64,000 bases of DNA from Roseiarcus sp963753135 (GCA_963753135.1 CAVWBA010000015.1:124001-188000), one strand, 5' to 3'; shown: positions 24,500 through 34,819, counted from the first letter of the stretch. The notes: generated from the sequence alone by a model not told the origin. Numbers and translations: made by a program.

Positions 24500-27011
24500 C
24501 TAGCTTCGCAAGGCCGCGTTTTTCGGATCATAGGGACTGTTGGGGATGACAATCGCGCGGCGCATCTCGCCCAAAATGCGCATGTCTACCTCGCTGCCGG
24601 GCTGCGAGAATTCGGGCTTTACCATCGCGAGCGCCAGAGATTTGCCTGTTCGCCATCCATAGCCGCCGGAGGTCGTGCGGCCGATCATGACGCCATTCTT
24701 CATCACCGGCTCGGAGCCGCGCGCGTCGGCGTCGGTCACGCCTTGGACCTCGAGCGTGACCAGCTTGTTCTGAAAGCCCCTGCCCTTCCACGCGACAAGC
24801 GCGTCGCGGCCGAGGAACGGGCCTTTGTCGAGTTCGACGAACCGTTCGAGGCCTAATTCCAGCGCGGCGTACTCGATCGACAATTCTCGGCCGACGAGCT
24901 TGTAGGACTTTTCCAGCCTGCAGCGAATCCATCGCGCGAATCCCGAAAGGCTTGATGCCGAACGGCGCGCCAGCCGCCATCAGAGCGTCGAAGATAGTGT
25001 TCTGCGTCTCGATCGGATGGTGCAGCTCATAGCCGAGCTCGCCCACGAAATTGACCCGCATCGCGATGAGGCTCGCCGCTTTGATCGACAGACGCCGGGC
25101 GGTCAACCATGGGAACGCTTTGTTGGAGACGTCAATGTCGGCGACCTTGGCCAGCACCTCGCGCGAGCGAGGACCTGCGAGCACCAGAACGCCGCGCTGC
25201 GTCGTCACCTTGTGGATGCGCACGCTGTTGTCGGCAGGAAGGAGTTTCTCCAGCACGTCAAAGTCATGCGTTTCGAGCGATCCGGCGGAGATGAGATAGA
25301 ATCGGTCAGGCCCGACGCGCGTGAGCGTAAACTCCGCCCGTACGCCGCCGCGTTCGGTGAGAAGATAGGTCAGAGTGACCCTGCCGGTCGTGTTCGGCGC
25401 GCTGTTGGTGAGAATAGAATTGAGCCAGCTTTCGGCGCCAGGACCCGAAACCTCGCATTTTGCGAAGGCCGACATGTCCAGGAGGCCGACATTGTCGTGC
25501 ACGTTTCGGCACTCCTCGCCGACAAACTGAAAATAGTTCGAGCGCCGGAAGCTCCATTTCTCGCGCGGCCGCTGTCCCTCTGCGACCGCGGGATGGTTCT
25601 CATTCAAGAGGACGTCCGGCTTGGCGAGATCCGCGTCGCTCAGGCCGTAACCTTGCGGGGCGAACCAATTCGGCCGCTCCCAGCCGTAAACGGAGCCGAA
25701 CACGGCGCCGAGATCCTTCATCCGCCCGTAGCAAGGCGCCTCGCGGAGGGGCCGCGCGGCCACGCGCTCCTCGTCTGGATAATGCACGGAGAAGACCTTG
25801 GCATAGGCTTCCTCGTTCTTTTCGACGAGATAGCCAGCATCCGCGTAGGGACCGAAGCGGCGCGGATCCACGCCGAGCATGTCGATACTCGGTTCGCCTT
25901 CAACGATCCATTCGGCCAGCTGCCAGCCGGCGCCGCCCGCCGCTGTGACGCCGAACGAATGGCCTTCGTTAAGCCAGAAATTTCTCAACCCCGGCGCGGG
26001 GCCTACAATCGGCGAACCGTCAGGCGTGTAAGCGATGGCGCCGTTGTAGACCTTCTTGACCCCGGCCTCGCCGAAGGCGGGAACACGCGCGATCGCGGTT
26101 TCGATGTACGGCGCAAGACGATCGAGATCCTCGGGAAAGAGCTCGTATTCGCTGTCCGCGGACGGCCCGTCGACATAGCAGGCCGGCGCGCCTTTTTCGT
26201 AGGGCCCGAGCAGCAGGCCCCCCGCTTCTTCGCGCATGTACCAAGAGGAATCCAATTCGCGTAACACCCCCATTTCGGGCAAGCCTTGCGCCTTGCGCTT
26301 GACGATCTCGGGATGCGCTTCGGTGACGATATATTGGTGCTCGACAGGGACCACTGGCACGTTGACGCCGACCAAGCGGCCTGTCGCCCTTGCGAAATTG
26401 CCGGTCGCCGAGACGACATGCTCGCAAACGACATTGCCCTTGTCGGTTGTCACTTTCCATTCGCCGCTCGGCAGCCGCTCGATCCCCGTCACCGTCGTTT
26501 GGCGGTTGATCTCGGCTCCCCGGTCGCGAGCGCCGCGCGCCAACGCCTGCGTCAGGTCTGCGGGCTGGATGTAGCCGTCTTCTGGATGCTGGATCGCGCC
26601 GATGATCCCGTCGACATTGCACAGCGGCCAGATCTCCTTGACCTCGTCCGGCGTGAGGAACTTCACCTTGACGCCGATCGTCTCGGCGACGCCTGCGTAA
26701 TAATTGTACTCGTCCATCCGATCGCGCGTTCGCGCGAGGCGGATGTTCGACACTTGGCGAAGGCCGGGGTCGAGCCCGGTCTCTTTCTCGAGCGTCTGGT
26801 AGAGCGCGACCGAATATTTATGGATCTGCCCGACCGAGTAGCTGAGGTTGAACAGCGGCAAGAGACCCGCCGCGTGCCAAGTCGAGCCGGAGGTCAGCTC
26901 CTTGCGTTCGATCAGCACGCTGTCGGTCCAACCCTTCTTGGCGAGATGGTAGAGCGTCGAGACGCCGACCACACCCCCGCCGATCACCACAGCCCGCGCG
27001 TGCGTTCTCAT
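24500..27011 (-). pseudogene. dimethylglycine/sarcosine dehydrogenase-like, frameshifted
   Basis: The gene encodes an about 836-residue flavoprotein of the DMGDH/SDH family, which demethylates dimethylglycine or sarcosine and passes formaldehyde to tetrahydrofolate. It has an N-terminal FAD domain (VVIGGGVVGVSTLYHLAKKG, about 8-27; TSGSTWHAAG near 42) and a C-terminal GcvT-like folate domain (about 430-830). After IRAMDSL the frame is lost: CTGCAGGCTGG at about 24919 has one base more than the expected CTGCGGCTGG, and the rest (MSIEYAALELG to AALRS) continues in another frame without further damage. It may be intact in the organism. It ends 11 bases from the decayed IS. Confidence 0.8.
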
Positions 27012-27109
27012 TCAAATCCTCTTGAGACGCGGATTCGCCGACCCGCCATTCGTTGACAACCTGGCAGTCCCTCCTAGGATACCCTCACAATCAAGGGGGA
27101 ACGCCAATC

Positions 27110-28420
27110 ATGCACATGCTTAGGGTCGCAGCCCTTTCGTGCGTCGCTGTCGTGGGCGCAGCGCATGCGGACTGCCTGAAAGGCAACGCCGGAATTCCGC
27201 CAGGCGCGAACACGACCGATCCGTCGGCGCCGTTCTACATCGACACATCGGGCCTCGATTTCAAAACTGCGCCGCCAACCCGCGACCCCAACAATCCCAA
27301 CTATCCGCCGGCGACCGAGCTTCCCGACGGAACACTCCCGCCAAGCAAGGCCGAAGGCAATTTCATCATCGGGCCCACGCATACCCCAGCGCCTGAGCTC
27401 ACGGCGCAGGAGGGCGCGCCAACCGGGAAAGTCTATTCCTTCACCATGTCGTCGAACGACAGCACGGTCTTCAACCCGGGCTTGATCCGCGACGACCCGG
27501 ACGGCTGCCTCAATGCCGCAGTCTTCACCGGGCAATTGGCCCCTGGCGACAAGTCGAACCTTCTTGTTCCGACCGCCCACGCCGGCATCTGGACACGTGC
27601 TGTCGACGTCTATGTTCCGCCGGGCTATGTCGCGGGAACCGAAATCCCGTTCATCGTTCTGGGCGACGGCGGCCCGCACGGCTTCTTCAATGAAAAGATG
27701 TTTTTCACCGTCCTCGACAATCTCATTCACGAGCATCGCGCGCCGCCGATGGCCGCAATCAGCATCGGCGCGGGCGGCCAGGACGCGCAAGGGTCCGAGC
27801 GCGGGCTCGAATATGACGCGGTCAACGGCGCTTACGCGGAGTTCGTCGAGAACGAAGTGCTGCCGCAGGCCGAAAAGACTGCGAACGTAAGGCTTACAAA
27901 GAATCCGGACGGTCGTGCAACAATGGGAATCAGCTCGAGCGGCGCAGCGGCCTTCACGATGGCCTGGTTCCATCCAGAGCTCTACCACCGGGTGCTCGCC
28001 TATTCGCCAACCGTGGTGAACCAGCAATGGCCGCACAACCCGGCGCTGCCAGGCGGCGCGTGGGAATATCACAGCCCATGGGCGGGACCTTCGGTCGCCA
28101 CTGAAAGCGTCGAGGGCGTCAACGTTTCGAAGACCGGCGCGCATTTCGGATCGCCCCTGATCCCCAACAGCCCGACGAAGCCGATCCGCATCTGGTTCGA
28201 GACCGGGGACCAGGATCTCTTCTACCCCGTAACACCCGTCGCGGACGGCATGCACGACTGGACCCTGGCGGATGAGCGCTTCGCCAAGGTTCTCGCCGGC
28301 AAGGGCTACCACTACCAGTTCCTCTTCGCCCGCAATGCGCATCATGTCGACAAGGCGACCGTAGCCCAGACCTTGCCCGCGGCGCTCGAATGGCTGTGGC
28401 AAGGATATCCGGCGCAATAG
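27110..28420 (+). CDS. secreted esterase, enterochelin-esterase-like
   Basis: This 436-residue protein has a signal peptide (MHMLRVAALSCVAVVGAAHA, about 1-20) and is probably exported. The C-terminal two thirds form an esterase D/enterochelin-esterase-type alpha/beta hydrolase, with the nucleophile in GISSSG (about residue 285), an acid in ETGDQDLF and a His near HHVDK. The N-terminal about 130 residues are proline-rich with no known fold. ATG 27110 follows AAGGGGGA at 27094-27101; the frame's 19 earlier residues would hide the signal. The substrate is unknown. It reads against both neighbours in the amine block. Confidence 0.75.
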   Translation: MHMLRVAALSCVAVVGAAHADCLKGNAGIPPGANTTDPSAPFYIDTSGLDFKTAPPTRDPNNPNYPPATELPDGTLPPSKAEGNFIIGPTHTPAPELTAQEGAPTGKVYSFTMSSNDSTVFNPGLIRDDPDGCLNAAVFTGQLAPGDKSNLLVPTAHAGIWTRAVDVYVPPGYVAGTEIPFIVLGDGGPHGFFNEKMFFTVLDNLIHEHRAPPMAAISIGAGGQDAQGSERGLEYDAVNGAYAEFVENEVLPQAEKTANVRLTKNPDGRATMGISSSGAAAFTMAWFHPELYHRVLAYSPTVVNQQWPHNPALPGGAWEYHSPWAGPSVATESVEGVNVSKTGAHFGSPLIPNSPTKPIRIWFETGDQDLFYPVTPVADGMHDWTLADERFAKVLAGKGYHYQFLFARNAHHVDKATVAQTLPAALEWLWQGYPAQ

Positions 28421-28432
28421 GAGCGGTCCCAC

Positions 28433-29980
28433 CTAGTAGTTCGCGTCCGGCATCGACGCCTTGCGTTTGTCGATGAATTCGCGGATCGCTTCGTCCTTGG
28501 CCGGGTCGAGCGGCGGGGGCTCATATTCGGCCAGCATCGACTTCCAGAGCGCGTTGGCGCGAGTGGCCGCGTCCTTGGAGCCCTCCTCGCGCCATTGCTC
28601 TACGGAATTGTTGTCGGCGATGTTGGAGCGATAGAAGGCCGTCTCGAAATTCGCCTGGGTGTGGGCGCAGCCCAGGAAATGACCGCCCGGCTCGACTTGA
28701 TGGAAGGCCTCCATCGCTTGACCATTGTCGCTGAAGTCGACGCCTTTGGCGAGCACGTGCATCGCCCCAAGCTGATCGAAGTCGAGCACGAACTTCTCAT
28801 AAGACGCGGTGAGGCCGCCTTCCAGCCAGCCAGCGGCATGAAGGACGAAATTGGCGCCCGCCAGCACCGTGGGAGTAAGCGTCTGCGCGCTCTCATAAGC
28901 CGCCTGCGCGTCCGGGATCTTGGAGGCTGAGAGCGAACCGCCGGTGCGGAACGGCATGTTCATGCGCCGCGCGAGCTGGCCCGCGCCGAAGATTGCGAGC
29001 GCCGCCTCGGGCGTGCCGAAGGTCGGCGCGCCGGACTGCATCGACAATGTCGAGACGAAGGTTCCGAACACCACCGGCGCGCCGGGTCGGGTGAGTTGGC
29101 AGAACGCCGTGCCGGCCATCACTTCGGCTAGCACCTGGGTCAGCGTCCCGGCGACGGTCACCGGGCTCATGGCGCCGGACAGAATGAATGGAGTGATGAT
29201 GCAGGCCTGGTTTGCGCGCGCGTAAGCTTCCGCCGCGCCGAGCATGCTCGAATCCCAGACCAGCGGCGAATTTGCGTTGATGAGGCTGGTCATCACCGTG
29301 TTGTCGCGCACGAACGCTTCGCCGAACAGAAGCTCGCAAATGCGCACGCTGTCCTCGGCGCGCTCGGGCTTGGTCACGGAGCCCATGAACGGTTTGTCCG
29401 AGTATTTGAGATGCGCGTACACCATCTCGAAGTGCCGCTTGTTGACCGGCAGATCGACCGGCTCGCACACCGTGCCGCCCGAATGGTGGATATAGGGGCT
29501 CATGTAGGCGAGCTTGACGAAATTCTGGAAGTCTTCGAGCGTGCCGTAGCGGCGGCCCTTGTCGAGGTCATGAACGAAGGGCGAGCCATAATTGGGCGCA
29601 AACACCATCGCGTCGCCGCCGATCAGAACATTGCGCTCGGGGTTGCGCGCGTGCTGCACGTATCGCGACGGCGTGGTGGCGCACAGGCTCCTCGCCAGGC
29701 CGCGAGGAAAGCGGACACGTTCGCCCTTGATGTCGCAGCCGGCGCCGCGGAACAGCTCGAGCGCGCGGGGAAAGTCGCGAAACTCGATCCCTACCTCCTC
29801 GAGCAGCGTCTCGGCGTTGCGCTCGATCGTCTCGAGCCCCTCCTCGCTCACGAGCTCGGTCAGCGGAATCTTGCGGGTGATATAAGGGACAGAGGCGAGC
29901 GAGGCCTTCGCGCGCGCAGAACGGCGGGCCTCCCGGCCGCGGCGAGGCTCTCTTGCAGCGGCTGGCGCGATGTCCGTCAT
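28433..29980 (-). CDS. MttB-family methyltransferase, non-pyrrolysine
   Basis: This 515-residue cytoplasmic protein belongs to the trimethylamine methyltransferase (MttB/COG5598) superfamily. There is no in-frame TAG, so it is a non-pyrrolysine member; such proteins transfer a methyl group from glycine betaine or similar quaternary amines to a corrinoid protein. Seen: an Arg-rich N-terminus (about 1-30), NYGSPFVHD, HHSGGTVCEPVD and GGHFLGCAHTQ. ATG 29980 starts the conserved part. It lies with dimethylglycine- and choline-dehydrogenase-like genes; betaine as substrate is inference. No corrinoid protein gene is in the window. Confidence 0.82.
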   Translation of the reverse strand: MTDIAPAAAREPRRGREARRSARAKASLASVPYITRKIPLTELVSEEGLETIERNAETLLEEVGIEFRDFPRALELFRGAGCDIKGERVRFPRGLARSLCATTPSRYVQHARNPERNVLIGGDAMVFAPNYGSPFVHDLDKGRRYGTLEDFQNFVKLAYMSPYIHHSGGTVCEPVDLPVNKRHFEMVYAHLKYSDKPFMGSVTKPERAEDSVRICELLFGEAFVRDNTVMTSLINANSPLVWDSSMLGAAEAYARANQACIITPFILSGAMSPVTVAGTLTQVLAEVMAGTAFCQLTRPGAPVVFGTFVSTLSMQSGAPTFGTPEAALAIFGAGQLARRMNMPFRTGGSLSASKIPDAQAAYESAQTLTPTVLAGANFVLHAAGWLEGGLTASYEKFVLDFDQLGAMHVLAKGVDFSDNGQAMEAFHQVEPGGHFLGCAHTQANFETAFYRSNIADNNSVEQWREEGSKDAATRANALWKSMLAEYEPPPLDPAKDEAIREFIDKRKASMPDANY

Positions 29981-30099
29981 GGCGTTCTCGCTTTCCCGAA
30001 GCTCGTTTTGCCTGCCCGACCCGAAGTTTGCGCCAGGGCGGCGCGGAATTGAACTCGAAAATTGAGGCGCCGGCATAAGGGGCGTTCGAGACAAACGTT

Positions 30100-30381
30100 T
30101 CAACCGCGCCACACCCGCCGGGCGCCATGACGAATGTGCAACACCCAGATCTCGCCTGCCTCGACCGTCCAGAATATCAGATAGGGATATCGGCCGACCG
30201 GCGCGCCACGAACTGCACCTTTCGGCGTGAGACGGCCAATGTTTGGGTTTTTGCGGATCGTGTCGATCGTGCGCTTGATAGCAAGCCTGACGCTGAGGGC
30301 GCCGCGCGGGCTTCGCGCATCAAGATAGCTCAGGACCCTTGCAAGGTCGTCTTGCGCCCGGCGAGTGTAGCGGACGATCAT
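30100..30381 (-). CDS. ParE/RelE-family toxin
   Basis: The 93-residue protein has the RelE/ParE fold pattern: RYTRRAQDDLARVLSYLDARSP at the start, IRKNPNIGRLTP in the middle, and the C-terminal strands YPYLIFWTVEAGEIWVLHIRHGARRVW (given in part). The LHIRHGARR ending is typical of ParE-type toxins that act on DNA gyrase, but a RelE-type RNase cannot be excluded. Its ATG overlaps the stop of the upstream antitoxin gene by 4 bases, the usual arrangement. Confidence 0.85.
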   Translation of the reverse strand: MIVRYTRRAQDDLARVLSYLDARSPRGALSVRLAIKRTIDTIRKNPNIGRLTPKGAVRGAPVGRYPYLIFWTVEAGEIWVLHIRHGARRVWRG

Positions 30382-30605
30382 CCATCATGACGCTTCCAAA
30401 GTGCCTCGATCTCAGCGTCCGAGGCGAACTCGCCCCGCCTTGCCTGCGCCAGACTCTCGTCGATCGCCGCGAGAGTTTCGCTGTCGAGCTTAAGTGAGCC
30501 CGCTCGCGTCTCGATGGACCAGAGCAGCATCTCGGCGGTCTCGTCCTGATCCGCCGGAGGCAATTTGCGAACTTCTTCAATCGCCAAGTCGAGAAGTTTA
30601 GTCAT
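30378..30605 (-). CDS. antitoxin of the ParE-type pair
   Basis: This 75-residue acidic protein precedes and overlaps the toxin gene. It resembles short addiction-module antitoxins: LDLAIEEVRKLPPADQDETAEMLLW, then a C-terminal helix ESLAQARRGEFASDAEIEALWKRH that should wrap the toxin. No ribbon-helix-helix repressor domain is evident, so autoregulation cannot be claimed. The pair sits between the MttB and choline dehydrogenase genes. Confidence 0.8.
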   Translation of the reverse strand: MTKLLDLAIEEVRKLPPADQDETAEMLLWSIETRAGSLKLDSETLAAIDESLAQARRGEFASDAEIEALWKRHDG

Positions 30606-30658
30606 CGGACAATCCTATCACGGCTCTGCCAGCCGACCAACCGAGGACCTTCTAAACC

Positions 30659-32320
30659 CTACCGCTGCTTCGTCTCCCAGTCCGGCGTGACATAATAGGG
30701 CGCGTTCGATGCAGGCAGAGGGTCGAGGCCGCGGATCATGTCGGCGGCTTTTTCAGCCAGCATGATCGTCGGCGCATTGAGATTCCCATTGGTAATCGAA
30801 GGCATGATCGACGAATCGACCACGCGCAGCGCCTCGACCCCGAGCACCCGGGTCTCCGGGTCGACGACCGCGAACGGGTCCACAGGCGATCCCATCTTGC
30901 AGGTGCAGGAGGGGTGGTAGGCGGTATCGACATGGTCGCGCACGAAGGCGTCGATCGCCTCGTCGCTGACGCATTTCGTCCCAGGCTTGATCTCGCGGCC
31001 CCGATAAGGGTCGAAGGCGCGCTGCGCGAAGATCTCGCGGGTCAATCGCACGCAAGCGCGCATCTCGATCCAGTCCTCGGGATGGCTCATGTAGTTGAAC
31101 TGGATCCGCGGCGGCTCAGCCGGATCGGGAGACTTCAGCCGCACGTAGCCCCGGCTTTTCGACCGCATCGGACCGACATGCGCCTGGAAGCCGTGCTCCT
31201 TGGCCAGCGTCGAGCCATCGTAAGCAACGGCCATCGGCAGGAAATGGAACTGAATGTCCGGATAGCGAACGCCTGCGCGTGACCGAATAAAGCCGCCGGC
31301 CTCGAAATGATTGGAGGCCCCGAGACCGCGTCCGCGCATGAGCCACTCGGCGCCGATGAGCGCGCGGCTGAATAGGCCCGTATGCGCGAAGAGCGTGATC
31401 GGCTGTTTGGAGGCGACCTGAAAGGTGAATTCAAGATGGTCCTGCAGGTTTTCACCGACGCCCGGCCGGTCGGCGACCACGCCAATCCCGAGAGCTTGCA
31501 GTTCCGCTCCCGGCCCGACACCCGAAAGCTTCAAGAGTTGCGGTGTATTGATCGGCCCACCGCTCAGAATGACCTCGCGCCGCGCGCGCGCCTTTTGCTC
31601 CCGTCCGCGACTGAGGTAATGGACGCCGACCGCGCGGCGCCCCTCGAAGGCGATTCGGGTCGCGAGCGCGTGCGTGACCACCCGAAGGTTGGGCCGTTTC
31701 ATCGCCGGCCTGAGATAGGCGTTGGCGGTCGATGAGCGCACCCCGTTCCTCACTGTCATGCCGAGCGCGCCAAATCCTTCCTGCCGCTCGCCGTTAAGGT
31801 CGGCGCTGACCCCATAACCGGCCTGCCGGCCGGCCTCGATGAAGGCGTCGTAGAGAGGATTGCTTTTGCGTCCATGCGCGGTTGTCAGCGGTCCGGCGTC
31901 TCCACGGTAGGCGTCCGCAGAGCCTTGAAAGGTCTCGGCGCGACGGAAATAGGGAAGCACGTTTCGATACCCCCAGCCTTTCGCGCCTTCCTCTTCCCAG
32001 CGCTCGAAATCGAGCGGATGCCCTCGGACATAGACCATGCCGTTGATCGAAGACGAGCCGCCGAGAACCTTGCCGCGCGGACAGGCGATGCGGCGGCCGC
32101 CAAGATGCGGCTCGGGCTCGCTCTCATAGCCCCAGTTGTAAGTCTTGGAGTTCATCGGGATCGACAGCGCCGCCGGCATCTGGATGAAAATGGAGCGGTC
32201 AGACCCGCCATATTCAAGCAGGAGCACGCTCGAGCGGCCGTCCTCGGTTAGCCGATCGGCGAGCACGCAGCCCGCCGAACCGGCGCCGACAATGATGTAA
32301 TCGAAAGCCTCATCATCCAT
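30659..32320 (-). CDS. betA: GMC oxidoreductase, choline dehydrogenase-like
   Basis: The 553-residue flavoprotein should oxidise choline to betaine aldehyde, usually at the membrane. It begins with the FAD motif YIIVGAGSAGCVLADRL (about 7-23), followed by PRGKVLGGSSSINGMVYVRG, VILSGGPINTPQLLKLSG (GMC signature) and the catalytic-His region AYHPSCTCKMG (about 475). GFQAHVGPMRSKSRGYV and HFEAGGFIRS are typical of BetA rather than of other GMC enzymes. The length matches E. coli BetA. No betB or betI is present. The symbol is by similarity. Confidence 0.83.
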   Translation of the reverse strand: MDDEAFDYIIVGAGSAGCVLADRLTEDGRSSVLLLEYGGSDRSIFIQMPAALSIPMNSKTYNWGYESEPEPHLGGRRIACPRGKVLGGSSSINGMVYVRGHPLDFERWEEEGAKGWGYRNVLPYFRRAETFQGSADAYRGDAGPLTTAHGRKSNPLYDAFIEAGRQAGYGVSADLNGERQEGFGALGMTVRNGVRSSTANAYLRPAMKRPNLRVVTHALATRIAFEGRRAVGVHYLSRGREQKARARREVILSGGPINTPQLLKLSGVGPGAELQALGIGVVADRPGVGENLQDHLEFTFQVASKQPITLFAHTGLFSRALIGAEWLMRGRGLGASNHFEAGGFIRSRAGVRYPDIQFHFLPMAVAYDGSTLAKEHGFQAHVGPMRSKSRGYVRLKSPDPAEPPRIQFNYMSHPEDWIEMRACVRLTREIFAQRAFDPYRGREIKPGTKCVSDEAIDAFVRDHVDTAYHPSCTCKMGSPVDPFAVVDPETRVLGVEALRVVDSSIMPSITNGNLNAPTIMLAEKAADMIRGLDPLPASNAPYYVTPDWETKQR

Positions 32321-32463
32321 TCGAGAGGACGCCCACTAAAGCCTGTCGCTTCAGTTCGGAATAGGCCTCGGCGCCGGACGATGCGACAAGATTTTATGCT
32401 TGAGCCAACGCAAAGATTGCGGCCGGCAGCAGGTTGGAAATCTCGGATGACAGCGATGCGACG

Positions 32464-33114
32464 CTATTGCGGCGTCCGCTCGCCGCTACTGAGATTTCTC
32501 GCGACGAACGCCATGCGCATGAGGTGGGAAATGTTGCGCGCTTGCATCTTCTGAATAACGGCGGCCCTGTGATGTTCGGCGGTCCGCGAACTTATGCGCA
32601 ACTGGTGCGCGATCAGCTTGGTCGGCAATCCCTCCAGCAAAAGGCTGAGAACCTCCCGCTCGCGCTGTGTGAGCAGCGCCTGCCGGGCCTTGAATCCCTT
32701 CATTTCGAGCGGAGTGTCGCCAGGCTCGTCGCTCCGGGACAAGGCTTCCTCGACAGTGGCCAGCAGCGCCTCGGCGTCAAAGGGCTTTTGGACAAAATGG
32801 AAGGCGCCCGCCTTCATCGCCGAGACAGCCGTCGGCACATCGCCATACGCGGTTATCATAATAACAGTCGAATCTCGGGTCGCGGCGACGATACGCCTCA
32901 GAAGTTCGATGCCGCTCATGCCCGGAAGCTGGTTATCGAGGAGAATGCAAGCGGGATCCTTCAGGGGAGTTGAGGTCAGGTATTCTTCCGCCGAGCCATA
33001 GGATCTCGACTCAATCTGGGCGGTCGACAGAAGCAGAGTCAGCGCATCCCGCACCTTGGCTTCATCATCGACGATGTGCACGCAACGTTCATGCAGCATT
33101 GTGTCCGCATCCAT
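32464..33114 (-). CDS. two-component response regulator, FixJ/LuxR type
   Basis: The 216-residue protein has a receiver domain (about 8-125) with phosphoacceptor Asp in CILLDNQLPG and the KP of VQKPFDAEAL, and a LuxR/FixJ HTH domain (about 145-205; LTQREREVLSLLLEGLPTKLIA). It overlaps the end of the upstream kinase gene by 26 bases, so the two form a pair. A start at 33099 is equally possible. The target genes are unknown; neighbours on both sides (betA and ddl) give no firm hint. Confidence 0.88.
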   Translation of the reverse strand: MDADTMLHERCVHIVDDEAKVRDALTLLLSTAQIESRSYGSAEEYLTSTPLKDPACILLDNQLPGMSGIELLRRIVAATRDSTVIMITAYGDVPTAVSAMKAGAFHFVQKPFDAEALLATVEEALSRSDEPGDTPLEMKGFKARQALLTQREREVLSLLLEGLPTKLIAHQLRISSRTAEHHRAAVIQKMQARNISHLMRMAFVARNLSSGERTPQ

Positions 33115-34748
33115 TCGTAGGCAACTCGACTACAAATCGCGCGCCCCCCGTCGTGACCGGTTCCCACCAGAGGCGCCCGGCATGCCTCTGAACAATTCGT
33201 CGGCTTAAGTGCAAGCCGAGCCCCATCCCCCGCGGCTTGGTGGTCTGATAGGCGTCAAAAATGTTGTCCGCCAGGTCCGGAGCCACCCCGCCGCCATTGT
33301 CCTCGACCCCGAGCATGATTGCGTCGCCTTTGGCGGCGACCCGCATGATCACGCGTCCGCGGGCGTCCGACCGCTCTGCGGCGGCGTCAATCGCGTTGGC
33401 GACGAGATTGATCAGAACTTGCTCAATCTGGACCCCGTCCGCCTCTATCAGAGGGACGAGACCCATATTTTCAACCTCCACCAGAACACCGCGCGCGGCT
33501 GCCTCCTCCTGGCAAAGCGCGCCGATCCTTCTCGGCAAGCGCGGACACGTTGAGCGCCGTCAGGTTCAAGTTGCCATTTGAAACGAAATCGCGAATGCGC
33601 TCCAGAACCTCGCGCGCCCGCTGAGCCTCGGCCTCCGCCTTGACCAGGGCATCCATGACTGGCGCGCTCGCGACGCTCGCCTGAAGCAATCGCCGCGCGG
33701 CATGCAGATAGGTCGCAACTGTTGACAGCGGCTGACTGACTTCGTGAGCGAGCGCCATCCCCATCGCGCCAGCGCGGGCGTTGGAGACCATCCGCGCCAG
33801 CTCCCTCTTTTGTTCGCGCAGGCGTAGAGCGGCGTCCTGGCGCTCCGTCGTGACTGCGCCGAGCAGCAGCCCGGTGATTGAAAGCACCAGCATCAGCAAT
33901 TGGAGTATGGCGAAGTCCGTCGTGTTGTAACCAACGAACGCCGTAAGCACGGCAAGGGTCAGCTGGATCGTCACCAGCGCAAGCGCGACGCCTGCGTATC
34001 CTTCCCGCATCGCCACCCAGATGACCGGCAAGAAAAGGAGGTTGAAAAGATAGTATAGTTTGTCGCCGACCCCAACGAGCGCGGCGAATCCAAAACCAAT
34101 TCCCAGCGCGAAGATGAAGACGGTGAACGCCGTATAACCGGACCACCGCCACGGCGGCGACGCATATGTGAAGACGGCTGTCATCGCAGGAATGACCGTG
34201 ACTATCCCGAGCGCGCTGCCGATCCAGCAATGGGCCATTGCGACAAAAAACTTATCCGACGACAATTCCCCGCCCAGGTACAGCACTCCACAATATATAA
34301 GCGCCGATAGAGCAGCGCCTGCCGGAACGAGAAGCAGGAACGCCACCACGTCTGGCAATCTGAACTGCCTGATATCGAATTTCAGCGGGTCCTTCAGAAC
34401 AAAAGCCAAGCCAACATAGGCCAGGGTCAAACAGAGCTCCGCCGCCACGGTCATGCCGATGCTGCGGTGAACTCCAGCAATCGACAAGTCGACCAGAACC
34501 GCGGCCACGAAAACGAACGGCGCAAAGGCGGCATTCTCGAGGAGCAGCGCGAGACTCAAACCATCGTCCGGACTCCACAAGGTGATCCCGAGACGATCGA
34601 ATTCGTGCCACTCTGTCAGGAGGTTCAGCGCGAAATAGGCGGCGATGAATGCTGCGCCTGTCCCCCAAAACCTGGGCCCAGCCGCAGTCAAGCCGGTCCA
34701 AGCCCGGTGAGGCAGGAACGGCATGTCATGCGAATTCATCAGGGCCAT
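33089..34748 (-). pseudogene. MASE1 sensor histidine kinase, frameshifted
   Basis: The gene encodes an about 552-residue membrane kinase. Residues about 25-300 form a MASE1 sensory region with some eight to nine membrane helices; then come a coiled linker, a HisKA helix with the phospho-His in ALAHEVSQPLSTV (about 338), and an ATPase domain with INLVANAIDAA, EDNGGG and GMGLGLHLSRR. The frame breaks between SALAEK and IGALCQEE: GAGAAGGATCGG near 33527 has one G too many. Both halves are otherwise intact. It probably phosphorylates the overlapping FixJ-like regulator. The signal is unknown. Confidence 0.8.
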
Positions 34749-34819
34749 TTCCGTCCCCAGCTCTAGAAGAATGATATGGCGCTTTGTTTCTAATTCAAAC
34801 CCGCCCGATATAGGTAATA

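Noticed and set aside
25017..26264. 415-residue plus-strand frame opposite the dimethylglycine dehydrogenase
   Set aside because: Shadow frame; composition is arginine-rich and no family is recognisable.
27074..28432. 452-residue minus-strand frame opposite the esterase
   Set aside because: It is an antisense shadow caused by high third-position GC; the plus strand has a signal peptide and a clear hydrolase motif.
28433..29980. Pyrrolysine in the MttB-family protein
   Set aside because: The frame has no internal TAG, and the family has many non-pyrrolysine members.
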